Positions 46,002 through 57,271 of a stretch of DNA of 64,000 nucleotides are shown here, piece after piece (the first letter of the stretch is position 1; each line of letters begins with the position of its first letter). Below the pieces are notes generated by a model. The model had not been told where the DNA came from. It worked only from the letters and a program-made list of their open reading frames with translations, and did no database searches. The position numbers were made by a program, and so were the translations under genes. The stretch spans positions 30,891,798 to 30,955,797 of the forward strand of contig CM069442.1 of NCBI GenBank assembly GCA_035610835.1, given 5' to 3'. This stretch comes from Ophiura sarsii (taxonomy: Eukaryota > Echinodermata > Ophiuroidea > Amphilepidida > Ophiuridae).

Positions 46002-46232
46002 CCATTTTCACGCGGCAGTCGTCTGCATGTGACAGTTCCAAAATGTCACAAATGTTTCAAAAATGTCAGAATTATTGAATTTTATCACGAGAAATGCATT
46101 AACAAAAGTACAAACATGCCTTGTATTGGTTCAGTAATTCTTGAGATAGACTTTGGAAGTTGGAAAAGGTTTCTGAAAAATCTGTCTTGTAATAATTTTA
46201 TTATGGTAAAACTAATAGCCGCGTTGAAGGTG
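46002..46232 (-). mobile_element. TTAA MITE, inverted copy
   Basis: On the minus strand it reads caccttcaacgcggctatta followed by the family interior; ttaa at 45998-46001 and 46233-46236. This is the only copy in opposite orientation and away from the large units. Confidence 0.8.
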
Positions 46233-46236
46233 TTAA

Positions 46237-47018
46237 ATTCCTTATTCATTCATGCCATTGAAAAAACGTCCTTACCTATGTTTCCTGTATACGCTTTGTG
46301 CACGACATACATGTAATCCACAGGGACGTTAAAGTACCCAATAGCACGTGAAATTGTAAACCGACTTTGCGACTTGTGTAAAAGTGTGCCGTACAACTAC
46401 AAGGAAACTCATGTTTAAATATTAACAAATCAAAAATTATTGCTGAAGACGGGATGTGCTAAAGCTGAATTGATTTAAAAAAAATGGAATTATCGGGTTA
46501 GTTCTGTTCACTGTTATACAGATGGTCAGAACAAGTCATAAAAGTTGCATATGACCTACGAATCTGCATCCCAGTGTAACATTGCAGTATGTTTTCAAAC
46601 AGTTCCGTGTATTACTTCCGAAATGCGTGGCTGGCTTATTTCCCTAGCGGTTTAAGAAATACTGACTTGGCTGAGTTTTCAAGTCACGCTTGTCCGTTTC
46701 TGAGGTGAGATCGATCGAAAGCGAACATGAGCCAAGCGTCCCTAAACGGGTTATTAAATACTACTACACGCACACTACACCTTCAATCGGTCAATAATAA
46801 CGACCCATTGGCCTTCCAAGTCGCCGGTCATCACGTCATCGTAAGGGCTTATTTTTTGACGATGGATGGTCAAAACTGATTTGAGGCAAGCTTCTGTAAA
46901 TGTGAATTTTTTTTTTCTTCCTCCAGGGAGTCAATGTTTCGCAAATAAGTTTTAATTCAAAAATCATCTCCACGTTTAACTTAGGCATTTGGGAGCACGT
47001 AAATATATATATATATAT
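46237..47018. other. Unassigned sequence
   Basis: Nothing recognised apart from a (TA)n run that ends at 47018 and forms the insertion site of the next element. Confidence 0.4.
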
Positions 47019-48028
47019 GGGCGATTCCACGGTAACACGCGCGTTACATTTTAGGGCGCCATTCTTTATTCTCCTCTCTATAACTGTAAAAGTAGTCTGA
47101 ATGAAGTTTACATCTTTTGTATTGTAATACCCAAGACTTAAGGCTAAATCCTCATGCTAACACCAATATGAAATATCAGCTCATGTTAATGTAAGACCGC
47201 TCTGAATATCGGTAACACGCGTTACGAAAAAAGACGCACTAAAAAAATCCCAACTTTGTTTTGCTTGTGTATTTAAACAAACCTACCTGCAATCAATTGG
47301 TCACTACTGTGAGCAAGTACCTACCCAAGGTTTATAATACTAGAATAATAACAACAAGAATTTAAGTTCTCACTTTTTTGTAAATTGCAAAATAGTCGGT
47401 AACACGTGTTACGGTAACACGTGTTACGGTAACACGTATTACGGTAACACGTGTTACGGTAACACGTATTACGGTAACACGTGTTACAGTAACACGTGTT
47501 ACGGTAACACGCGTTACATTTTGTCCATCCATAATTTACTAGCTTTATATTATTTATTTAATTTCTAAATTAAAATTAAGTTTGACTTTGACAATGGAAC
47601 TAACATATAAACCATAAATAGTGATAACTAACTCTAAAAAAATTAAGGTTTTAGCACGTTTTACTGAATATGAGTTCGGTAACACGCGTTACGACATTTT
47701 GATGGCTTATAGTGGAGTGGTGGTTATGAATTTATCAAATTGTTTACTATTTTTAAATAGGGCCTAACTAGTAGGATTAAAATTATAAGTGGCATCAATT
47801 AAAATCAAATCAATTAGGAAATATTTTCAAAAAAGTGTTGCTTCGGTAACACGTGTTACCGTTTTGGAAGTAAGAAAAGTTTGAAAAAATCATAGTTAAC
47901 AACGGTCAATGGTTGCAATATTTTTTTCCTGAACGTTTGCATAGGCTTTGCACAACATGAATGTAAAATTAAATCTTTTGGAGCATTTTTTAGTTTTTTT
48001 GCTCCGTCACATTTTCATGGAATCGCCC
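47019..48028. mobile_element. GGGCGATTCCA TIR element with GTAACACGTGTTAC array
   Basis: GGGCGATTCCACGGTAACAC (47019) is complemented at the right end by catggaatcgccc (48028), and both ends are bordered by atatat. The 14-bp perfect palindrome GTAACACGTGTTAC and its variants (cgcgtt, cgtatt) make an 8-unit, 15-bp-period array at about 47399-47517. Single copies sit near 47029, 47212, 47678 and 47843. No transposase frame; 1010 bp; non-autonomous. Confidence 0.85.
47399..47517. repeat. 15-bp palindromic tandem array
   Basis: Eight consecutive units of cggtaacacgtgttac-type sequence (overlapping by the shared c/g), three with cgtatt or cgcgtt in the core and one with a cagtaac start. Each unit contains CACGTG or a one-base variant, the canonical E-box for bHLH factors. 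The whole array is self-complementary. Confidence 0.9.
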
Positions 48029-49010
48029 ATATATGTTTTAATATATTATTTCATATTGGAATTGAAAAGCAAAATCGACTTTGTAAATATGCAAAATTCG
48101 ACTTTAAGATATTTACTAACATAATTCATAAACAAAATTAAAAATATCTCCCGTAGAATTTATGTTTTGAGTTTTGATGGTATGCGAGGTGAACTTTCTT
48201 AGCTTTTGAATAATCTGTGATTCATGACAATCGATGTCGGTAAGCAGATATATTATCAATTGTCTAAATTTCATGACTGCTTTAACTAAAGCAGTCATAA
48301 AATCACCTGGCCACTTTGATTTAATCGATGGTAAAACCACTGGGATGACTATGAATGGAATCGAACTAAGAACATAGCAGTAGAGCGCTCTTGTTAGACA
48401 ACAATGGTTCATTTCAAGTGGTTAAAAGTATTACAAAGAAAGTAAGGTCTTTACAATTATTTGTATTGTGGGGTAGAATTAAAACCATCCCTTACTAAGA
48501 CAAAAACATGGCTGCCGCTCTACAAGTGCCCCAATTCACATTGGAAGAATGAGTTGTTATGGATGTAAACAGAACTTGAGAATGACAATGATTGAGAAAG
48601 TCTTTTAATGTGTTTACCGTTTGCTCAGGAGGAATAATGAGCTATTTTATTTATGAACTCGAAATAAATTTGTCAAGATATAATTGATTTATTTTATGAA
48701 TTTATTTATTCAAATGAAATAAAACTATTTGAAAAATAATTATATTGATCTCTGTATGATATTGCAAAAGTGGTACAACCCGATTTGTAGACGACTTAGG
48801 AGATTAGTCATAACTTTGCAAGTAGTTAAAAAGACCAAATAAAATTATTCTGGTAGCCAAAACAAAACTTTACACAGAGTGTAAAAGATTTTGACATTGC
48901 ATGATTTTAACATTGGTTAAAAAATAAAATTGCGATTGTATAACTTTTTTTGTTACAGTCTGTAGTTTAATTCATTTCAAGTTGACGAGATTGTGAGTCT
49001 TGTATTGTTT
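48029..49010. other. Unassigned sequence
   Basis: A minus-strand frame at 48116-48412 (98 codons) starts with a hydrophobic stretch but has no recognised family. The rest is AT-rich with short frames. Confidence 0.35.
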
Positions 49011-50030
49011 GGAGTGGGAAATGCCTCAAAATGCTAAAGATGTAATGTACGGACAATATAAAGTTTGGGAGTCTTGATACGGCTTATAGAAACAATGGGG
49101 GAAACCCAGAAGTGTAATTCATATAGTGCGTAATTTCATGAGGGGGGGGGGGGGGGGGGGGGGTGGGATTTCCTGGGGGTGGGGGGGGGGGGGTCGAGCC
49201 TTCTGGTAGTCGAATGTGAACTACTATTAATTAGAGAATACATAACAAGGCGAATGTGTGCCTTGATAGTTTCAGATTACCGGCTTATCGAAGACCAACT
49301 TCCTTCTTACGTCTTGACTTGACTATGAGCTCATTTCTGGCGATATAATAAACACGCCTGAAAGCAATTTCACAGAACGCATTATTGAATGTTATGTTTT
49401 GAATAATGTTTTACATCTCAGTAATAATATTAAGTCGCCATATCATGTCTGCGCTATGACGTTACCATCGGCAATCCTAATTATTGAGTTTGTTATTGCA
49501 ACCCGAAGTGCTGTTAGTTTAAAGATAGTTTCAGGCACAGTAGCCAGGGATTGAAATAATCAATAACTGGCTTGAATAACTAAGGCATAATACAATTCAC
49601 CGTTGAAAATTCATTGGCGAATGTTTTGTCACGTTAGTTATGAACTTTTAATTAACTGACGTATTTCAATAACTACGTACGGACGAGCGTATACTTCGCA
49701 CGTACATTTTGCGAATAAGACGCATGTGTTGGTTGTCATCACTCCATACACGGGATACATGTTCCCTACATTAGAACGTAATACAGTTGTTACGTCCGGG
49801 GTTACGTCTAATACAGGATATCCCTGTATTCGGATTAGCTGCCATCTTGTTGGGAACTGTGTTCAAACAATTTTCTGGAAAAACCCGCACCTGTTTCATG
49901 ATATGTAGGCCAATTTGGTAACATGGTTCGTGCAATGAATTGGACCACACGCGTCAATTCAATCAAATGTATAATAGCTAGTCAGGTACGATCCCATTTG
50001 TAGTCCGTTGTGCATGGCTACATTGATATA

Positions 50031-50253
50031 ATGTGATAGAATAAGCACCCATCTATAATAAGCACCAATTTATGATAGAATTAGTACCAAATTATGATAG
50101 AATAAGCACCAAAATATGATAGGATAGAATAAGCACCCATCTATGATAAGCACCAATTTATGATATAATAAGTACCATTTTATGATAGAATAAACACCAA
50201 AATATGATAATACAAGCACCAATTTGTGATAAAATAAGTACCATTTTGTTGAC
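50031..50253. repeat. ~22-bp minisatellite, copy B
   Basis: About nine to ten units of tatgatagaataagcaccaa with alternating caccaattta, taccatttta and cacccatcta endings. Longer and more uniform than the array in copy A. Confidence 0.82.
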
Positions 50254-51782
50254 TAAATGTACTAACGTCAGCAAAGAATACCGGTGTGAAATGAGCCGTC
50301 CCCCAGGAGCCATGGTCCACCTGGAGCCATAGCCCGGCCTCCATGGACATACAAAGACACCGGCCCAGGAAAATAATGTAGATGACCTTCAATAGGTATT
50401 ACAGGTAGTGCCTGGTATTTTCAATTAGCCTGTACATACGGTAGTTCGGCGTAATTTTCTTTGTAAGAGGTGTACCGATGTCTTATAGATCGACCGGTTT
50501 TAAATGTGAATGTCTAACGGCTAAAGAAATTATTAGTGTTATTGATAGCAAAATTCACCGCGGGACCAAATGTATAGTCAATGTTGTACTTTTTTCACTA
50601 GAAACAAATACTATATATATATATATCCAAAGATTGCTACCAGAGGGCCTTGGTGATCTAATTTTTTGCTCATCAAATTGCTAATATCAATGTCAAGGAG
50701 GGATAACGCCCTACGCAATGTTGTATTAACCTGATTTGATTTTGTGGGTATCGTGATATCGCTGTGATAAATGCATTTTTGTGTTTGTCGAGAATATCAA
50801 AGTATACTTTACATGTATATAGATATATATTCTTGTATACAAGGCCAGGATGCGTTCAATTGCCTATAGCATTACCCGGCAGTGCGCGTCTGAGTATATG
50901 TGATGTATCCGGATTTCATGTCTGTATACATTAGATTTCAAAGCGCTTCAATTTGGTGTTTCGAGGTTTCTAGTTTCGAATGGATTTTTAAATATTTTAT
51001 TTGTTCCATTTTATGGAAGCTCGATCAACCTTGCAATAACTCATATGCATGTTTATGTCTACCTTTTTTAACAGGGTGGAACAAAAAAACGTTAAAACTC
51101 ATTTCTTACAGCCTTTTTCACCATTTCACGAATAACCTTTTACAATTTTTTTTGCATCTTATCAAATCAATCGTTTTTGAGCATTACTGTGCAGACAATC
51201 TTAAGACCTGGCTTATTTTGTACAAGGTAGTTTGGTAAAATTTCATGTGGAAAATAGACAAGTCCACGGATGCCTTCGACAGTCCTTATTTTGAGTCATT
51301 TGGGTTATTCCAACCTTTACCAACTCTTGTTTTTTGTTTGTTGATTATATATATTTTTTAAAAATCCAAAGGACCAAACAACTTTTTTTAATGTTTAAAA
51401 GCGTCTAGTCAAACAGACGAGATGAAAACGGTTCTGCGGACCATTGAGCTTTTGCACATGTTATCTTTAAAACTTTTTCATATTTCATAAACGTGTGATA
51501 GCCGGACGACCACTTTCGGCGACAGATGGTCAGAACGCTGATTGGCAAAATATGACCGTATTCTCAACATGGATTCGATGGTAATCGGGTCATGGATGCA
51601 AAAGGTAATATCTTCTAGAACAACATAACAAAAGGTGACATTTTAAAAAGATGTTATCATATATGGTTATATTTCGTAGTAAATCTTCTTATTGTGCAAT
51701 TTCCTCTACAATCTGTTGCTCCTCGTTCGCGCTTCCTGGTTTCGCACAAGTATCAAATTTGAAATCACATTTTGTGTTTATA

Positions 51783-52409
51783 CACCTAGCACATAAAGTC
51801 CCTGCTCAGGTGCTTTGAGGTTGACTAATTCAAAATATATAATCGGTACCAAAAATCTGAGATATACATTAAATGAGCAAATTTCTTCTCCGCAGTTTGA
51901 TACCTCATTCAACAAAATCGAATGGATACTTTTAAAGTTATGTCGATTTCAATGACCGTTCATGCAACAGAAAAGTGGCACTAGGTATAGGAAATCATGG
52001 ATCTGTGTGTGATTTACCATAGACGGTAAAAATCAATGTTTTATGGATTTACGCACTGAAAAACTCACAGCTTATCAGCTAAGACTTGTATTCTTCACAG
52101 CCAGATACACCCTTTGTCCCGCACATTGCGGTTATCACTAAAGACCCATTCATCTGTCACGTTCAGATAGCACACAGTTATCACACACAAATCAATGATT
52201 CCTATACCTAGTGCCACTTTTCTGTTGCATGAACGGTCATTGAAATCGACATAACTTTAAAAGTATCCATTCGATTTTGTTGAATGAGGTATCAAACTGC
52301 GGAGAAGAAATTTGCTCATTTAATGTATATCTCAGATTTTTGGTACCGATTATATATTTTGAATTAGTCAACCTCAAAGCACCTGAGCAGGGACTTTATG
52401 TGCTAGGTG
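51783..52409. mobile_element. Young TIR element with ~210-bp perfect arms
   Basis: CACCTAGCACATAAAGTCCC begins at 51783. The region to about 51992 is the exact inverted complement of about 52200-52409, with further near-matches inward. TA flanks both ends (51781-51782 and 52410-52411). Copy A has uninterrupted gtgtttatatatgcat at this site (about 39652), the empty site. It belongs to the same family as 52517-53051, which lies just downstream. It has no room for a transposase (loop about 200 bp). Confidence 0.95.
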
Positions 52410-52516
52410 TATATACATGTACATGTATATGCATATTTGGCAGTCAGGGATAATACGAATAACTGACTAATCCTACAGTTGCATAGTCCGTCCATAATTT
52501 TTACCATACCAAACTA

Positions 52517-53051
52517 CACCAAACAAAAAAAGAGTTCCTGACCAGATGCTTTCATTTTAGCTACTTAACCATGTTAACATTAAACAAGTAAATTTCGTTC
52601 CTGCAATTGATACACATCTTGTGTATACTTTTAACATGAGGGTGACTTTTAAGCAACCAGAGCAACGGACAACAACGTTGCAGTTCTGTGGGATTTCTTT
52701 CTGTGGGATATCATTCCCTAGTGTGTGCTCAGCAGTGACAATTTGTGTGATATGAATCACAGCTCACCATTCATTCATGCATGGCTGACCTGTTTCGATA
52801 GCACGTAGTGTTCCATATAAACCAATTACATCTCATAGAAAACATACACAAAACTACGATAGGTGTAGTAACTAAATCCACCATCATTTAGAAAATGTCC
52901 ATATCCACTCAATTTTTATGAATGAGTTGTCATATAGTGGAGAGGAAATGTACTAATGTAGTGTATATCATAGATTTTTGACACTCGATTACTTCTTTAA
53001 AATTAGCTATTCATGAAAGCACCGGACAAGGAACTTAATTTGTGCTAGGTG
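52517..53051. mobile_element. CACCTAGCACA TIR element, old copy in B
   Basis: Orthologous to 39750-40275: TA|CACCAAACAAAAAAAGAGTT at the left and ...TTTGTGCTAGGTG|TA at the right. TIRs diverged. Sits 107 bp from the young family member at 51783. Confidence 0.8.
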
Positions 53052-53064
53052 TAGATTAGATGTT

Positions 53065-53242
53065 TTTATTTTATCTTTAATATATCTTTATCTGTAAATT
53101 GTGATTCAATCCTACAAGTGCAATATTTTGATGTTATTAATGTGCATTTTTATATCGTAATTTTAATATTGTATTTAGCATGTAATTTGGCCTGCGGGCC
53201 ACGAGATGCTTCTGAATAAAATACCAATAATAATAATAGTAA
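53065..53242 (+). mobile_element. LINE 3' fragment with AAT tail
   Basis: Present in B but not A, between two copies of atgt (A reads gattagatgtctcctg). Ends ggcctgcgggccacgagatg, then cttctgaataaaataccaat and (AAT)n, typical of 5'-truncated non-LTR insertion. No coding part is left. Confidence 0.7.
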
Positions 53243-53367
53243 TGTCTCCTGAATCGATCATATTGTGCTGGGGTGGGGGGGGGGGGGGGGGGGTGGGCTA
53301 GAAATAAAAGTTACCCGACAAGTCAGCTTTTGAGAATTGCCGCCCGACAAATAAGTGACCAGCGAGT

Positions 53368-53404
<37 letters not shown>

Positions 53405-53513
53405 GCTCGATAAGCGACAGAGCCAATCTCAACCGAAACGATTCAAATATTGGGGTGGGGGCGACCGCTCTCCTCGACCGCCTCTTCTGGCTACGCCACT
53501 GAGTTGAATTTTA

Positions 53514-53782
53514 ATAATAATAATAATAATAATGTGGATTTATAATGCGCACTAATCCACCAAAAATGGTGCTCGAGGCGCGATACAAAAAATAATAACT
53601 TGCATTACAACATACATTTTTAAAGTACAACTTAATCTACAATAATTTAACTAAATACAACTTAATAGTATAATAATTATGTCAATAATTATATCATAAT
53701 GTGTGAATACATGTAATACTACTAATATTTGAAATTTAAAGAAATATAGCCTATTTATATGAAACCGAAAAAAACCCACAAT
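53514..53782 (-). mobile_element. LINE/SINE 3' fragment, reverse orientation
   Basis: On the minus strand it ends in gcgcattataaatccacatt followed by (ATT)n, and contains gagcaccatttttggtggat. Absent from copy A. The flanks share aattttaataa on both sides, a possible 11-bp target duplication. Confidence 0.65.
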
Positions 53783-54135
53783 TTTAATAACAAGTCAAAT
53801 GTCCTCAATTGAACGTGGATTGAGTGTGTCTGGTTCTGTATTTATTAATTGCAGATGCTGTAGGATAGAAGAGAGTGACCAACTCTACTAATTTTAATCA
53901 TGACCAAGAAACAAATAGACAGAGTTTATAAAGATTCTAGGCATTTATATGACTAAGATACAATAACACTGGAAATGTAAAGTTTATTTTATAACGTCTC
54001 TATAAATTGCAATTTGAATGTTGCACGGCAAAAATGTTAGGGCCGCACTTCTCCCACTGAAGACTCAATATATTCTGGAGTTCTGGGTGTGTAGTATTAA
54101 CAACATCGGCATACTATACTATACGAGAGACTGAG

Positions 54136-54136
<1 letters not shown>

Positions 54137-54190
<54 letters not shown>
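54137..54190. repeat. Run of 54 G
   Basis: Uninterrupted G from 54137 to 54190, where copy A has agagagagaa. Other long runs are 40432-40466 (35 G) and 53368-53403 (36 G). The length may be inaccurate because such runs sequence poorly. Confidence 0.85.
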
Positions 54191-54191
<1 letters not shown>

Positions 54192-54503
54192 CCTTTAGCC
54201 TCCGACAGGTGATACCAATTAGTCAGCTTTCATATAGTTCGGACATGTAGTTCGAAAATAAGGTAGTTAAATGAAACGTGCTGTCTGAGTCGGTATTCTA
54301 TTTCGCTAAATGTTAACCTTTGAAAGTTGAACCAGTTGTACATACAGACACCATCATGACCATGGTCCTTGCGGTTTGTACTGCAATATACATTTGTAGA
54401 ATGCAATCAGACATAACAAAATAGCACCGCATTTTATAGCCATTTCTAGTATCAGTGAACATGATATTGTAACCACTCTATTCAAATGTTAGGAATCACT
54501 GAC

Positions 54504-54773
54504 TAACTAGTACGTATGGATCATGTGACTTGTACGCAAGACTTATACGGAAATAAAATAGGTTATATTTTGTATCACCATACGCACAATCAATTCAATA
54601 ATGCAAATATTATTATGGAAATATTTGCATTGGTTTAGTTTAATTTTCCTTGGTGCTTGTACTACGTATGGCGATGCAATAGGCCTACTTTAGCGACTAC
54701 CGTATAAGTCTTGCGTACAAGTAACTGTTATACGTATGTTATACGTATAAGTACTGCTTTTGCAGCGCGGCCT
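54504..54773. mobile_element. CAAAACTAGTACG MITE, copy in duplication B
   Basis: Counterpart of 41578-41843. The right end tgcagcgcggcct is followed by TA (54774-54775). Contains a small direct duplication, gttatacgtat, near the right arm. Confidence 0.75.
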
Positions 54774-55448
54774 TACGTGATGAAAGAGTGAAAACTCCTG
54801 CAGCGTGCCGCCCGGGGTTCCGCCATCACCATGATCATCTCAGCCTTTTGAATTAGTATAGTGTTGAAAAAGTATCTCTGCCTTACGTGATGAGAGAGTG
54901 AAAACTCTTGCCGCGTTCCGCCATCATCATGATCATTTCAGCCTTTTGAATTATTATATTGTTGAACAAGTATCACTGCCGTTATATAATAATGTTTTAC
55001 TCCAACTTTCAAGACTCCAAATGTTTACTCAGGTAGCACATACGATGGATCAGTTATTAGGATAGTCTATAAATTGGAAGAAAAATCTGCATCTGGAGCA
55101 GATTTTGTCCTTGTATGGATTTTATATTCAGATAAAAAAGCTACGTTATAAAATCTAATCAAATTTATCTGCAAGTTATCTTCAATTTATCGCCACTAAA
55201 TGAATAAACTTCGTACCATCCTGAAATTATCTCCACTATATCGCCAATGTATACTTGGTATTATACCACTATCACTATCTGATACAGGGATGCAAACAAT
55301 ATAGCAAAGTGAACGACGACTTATTAGCCATCGTCTTCCTGAGCTGTTTTTGTAATACGTCCTCCAAATGAAGAGGGGGGTTTCAATCACCTCCCTAATT
55401 TTTCTTTAATACATTCCATGCTTATGCATTTAAAGGTAATGGATAGCT

Positions 55449-56443
55449 ACGCGTCTTCTATTTCTGTTTATATTAAGATAGGTACCAACATTTTGATGTC
55501 ACAGTGGATTTTGGGCTCTCAAATATGGGATTTCGTATATCCTCCATTTTGGTTTAGTGGAAGTACATAGTGTGTCAAATAATTGTCTCCCGTGTGAAAC
55601 ATAATTTTTTTTGGCCATGACAATAATAATCATACATAATAATGCTCAACTATCTTTAATGTGTCATATAAGATTTGTGTCACATTCGAATTTACTTTAT
55701 ATGATAATTTAAGTTTGCACCACTATTGTGACATCCTGTAACACAGAATTCAATCTAGAAACACCAGTGTTTTCTGAACTAACTCATAAGCATAGAATAC
55801 AGCTGTACGATCTCATTGGTATTGCTACACAATAGAAGGTATACAATGGAGCTATATTATGCATAGTGATTGAATAGAGGGTGTTGTGTGCGGATAGATA
55901 CCCTCTTTTCATATTCAGCCTAATTATGCGAGAGTCGCCTTAACCCAATGTTTGTGAGAAACAATGGGCAGAAACTTTCTCATTCCATCCTTTTGCCATC
56001 AACGTATGCGGGTCATTTTAGTTATCTCGCTTTGATTTACCTGACTTTACAGTGCTATTTTAAATCTTTTAACCTGAATTTTCATCATGGAGTGCAAAGT
56101 CGGATATGCATAAACTATGTCAGCCTGGGGCCTTTATATTTATTTGAAATTCTACTTGGCTGCAAGAGTGTTTAGCCGAGTAGGACTATTTTTAAACGAC
56201 GTGACTGTTTGGAACTTAGCAGCTAACGAGACGTGCCGGAAGTGTTAAATATATATTAGAAATTTACCAATCACCCCCAACTTTGACGATTGTCTCGGAC
56301 CCCATGTACATTTTTTCTGCTAAAATTAGCGTTTACGTAGAGGTCTTGGCGAATTATTTGAGCGTTTTTTTTGTGCTGATGAAAAACATAGGGGAGTCGA
56401 AACCGCCACCCTTTTCAGAGACCGAGGGTTAATTTATAATATT
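55449..56443. other. Segment private to duplication copy B
   Basis: Replaces the 320-bp 42508-42830 of copy A. No gene or repeat family recognised; two frames of about 75 codons look spurious. Confidence 0.45.
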
Positions 56444-56519
56444 GTTTTTGAATGGATAATTCTATGGTCCATGTCGTCTATTCAAAAATATAATGCATAA
56501 CTACATCAGTGTTTAATCA

Positions 56520-56619
56520 NNNNNNNNNNNNNNNNNNNNNNNNNNNNNNNNNNNNNNNNNNNNNNNNNNNNNNNNNNNNNNNNNNNNNNNNNNNNNNNNN
56601 NNNNNNNNNNNNNNNNNNN
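56520..56619. other. Assembly gap (100 N)
   Basis: Exactly 100 N, the usual placeholder for a gap of unknown size. It falls at the end of duplication copy B. Confidence 0.98.
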
Positions 56620-56728
56620 TGTTTGCTTTGTGCTCTCTCATATAAGCCTGCATTATGATAATATTTATATTTATACAGCCAATCATTTCAATTACAAATG
56701 GTTCAAGGGGGGGGCGGGGGGGGGGGGG

Positions 56729-57271
56729 CTTAAGGAAGTTTTTGATTAATTTTTTGAATTTTGTAAGTGCTGTAATTATTGAACTATTAATCACTTTATT
56801 GACCCAATTATTTTGAGTAAAAAATGTCCAAATCGCTTTATTTTGATGTAAAGATATTAATTTAGTGACGATTTTTTTTCATTTTTAACTTATCTAATAT
56901 TTGTTGAAACTTTGACTAAAAAGTGCCAAAAAAGTGGGAAAAAAATGATTTTTTCTTTTTGTGGCACTTTTTAGTCAAAATTTCCAAAAATATTAGATTA
57001 GGTTAAAAAAATAGAAAATCTTCCCTCAGTTAGTTAATCAAGCGATCTTGGTATTTCTTACTCTAAATTATTTTTGTTAGCTTTGTTCAAAAAATGTGGG
57101 TCAAAAAAGTAATTTTTTGTGCTTTTCTCAAAAATACAAAATTTTTGGACAAAATTGACGCCAAATTTAGATTCTCTGATTCCTTTCCTTTCCAAAAATA
57201 TATACTTTTATATGCATTTGATTAATAGTTCCTCACAAAATTCAAAAAAATCAAATCAAAAACTAACTTGA
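56729..57271. repeat. Long imperfect inverted repeat
   Basis: The outer left arm ttaaggaagtttttgatta pairs with the complement of aatcaaaaactaacttgag on the right, and the inner arms ctaatatttgttgaaacttt and tttccaaaaatattagat surround the centre near 56948. actaaaaagtgccaaaaa and gtggcactttttagtc are nearly perfect complements. A foldback element or large MITE without a clear target duplication; a G run lies just outside (56707-56728). Confidence 0.75.

Larger units (their letters stand above)
49011..56519. repeat. Segmental duplication, copy B (cut by gap)
   Basis: Counterpart of 35353-42974, offset 13.6 kb. Private to B: the CACCTAGCACA element 51783-52409, LINE tails at 53065-53242 and 53514-53782, the 54-G run at 54137-54190, and 55449-56443, which replaces A's 42508-42830. 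It ends exactly at the N gap inside caguguuuaauca-equivalent sequence (56505-56519), where copy A continues into the 118-bp tandem repeat. Confidence 0.88.

Noticed and set aside
47399..47517. Telomeric or centromeric satellite
   Set aside because: Confined to a TIR element with single motif copies around it; no telomere motif.
48116..48412. 98-codon minus-strand frame
   Set aside because: One hydrophobic stretch only and no recognised family; likely chance.
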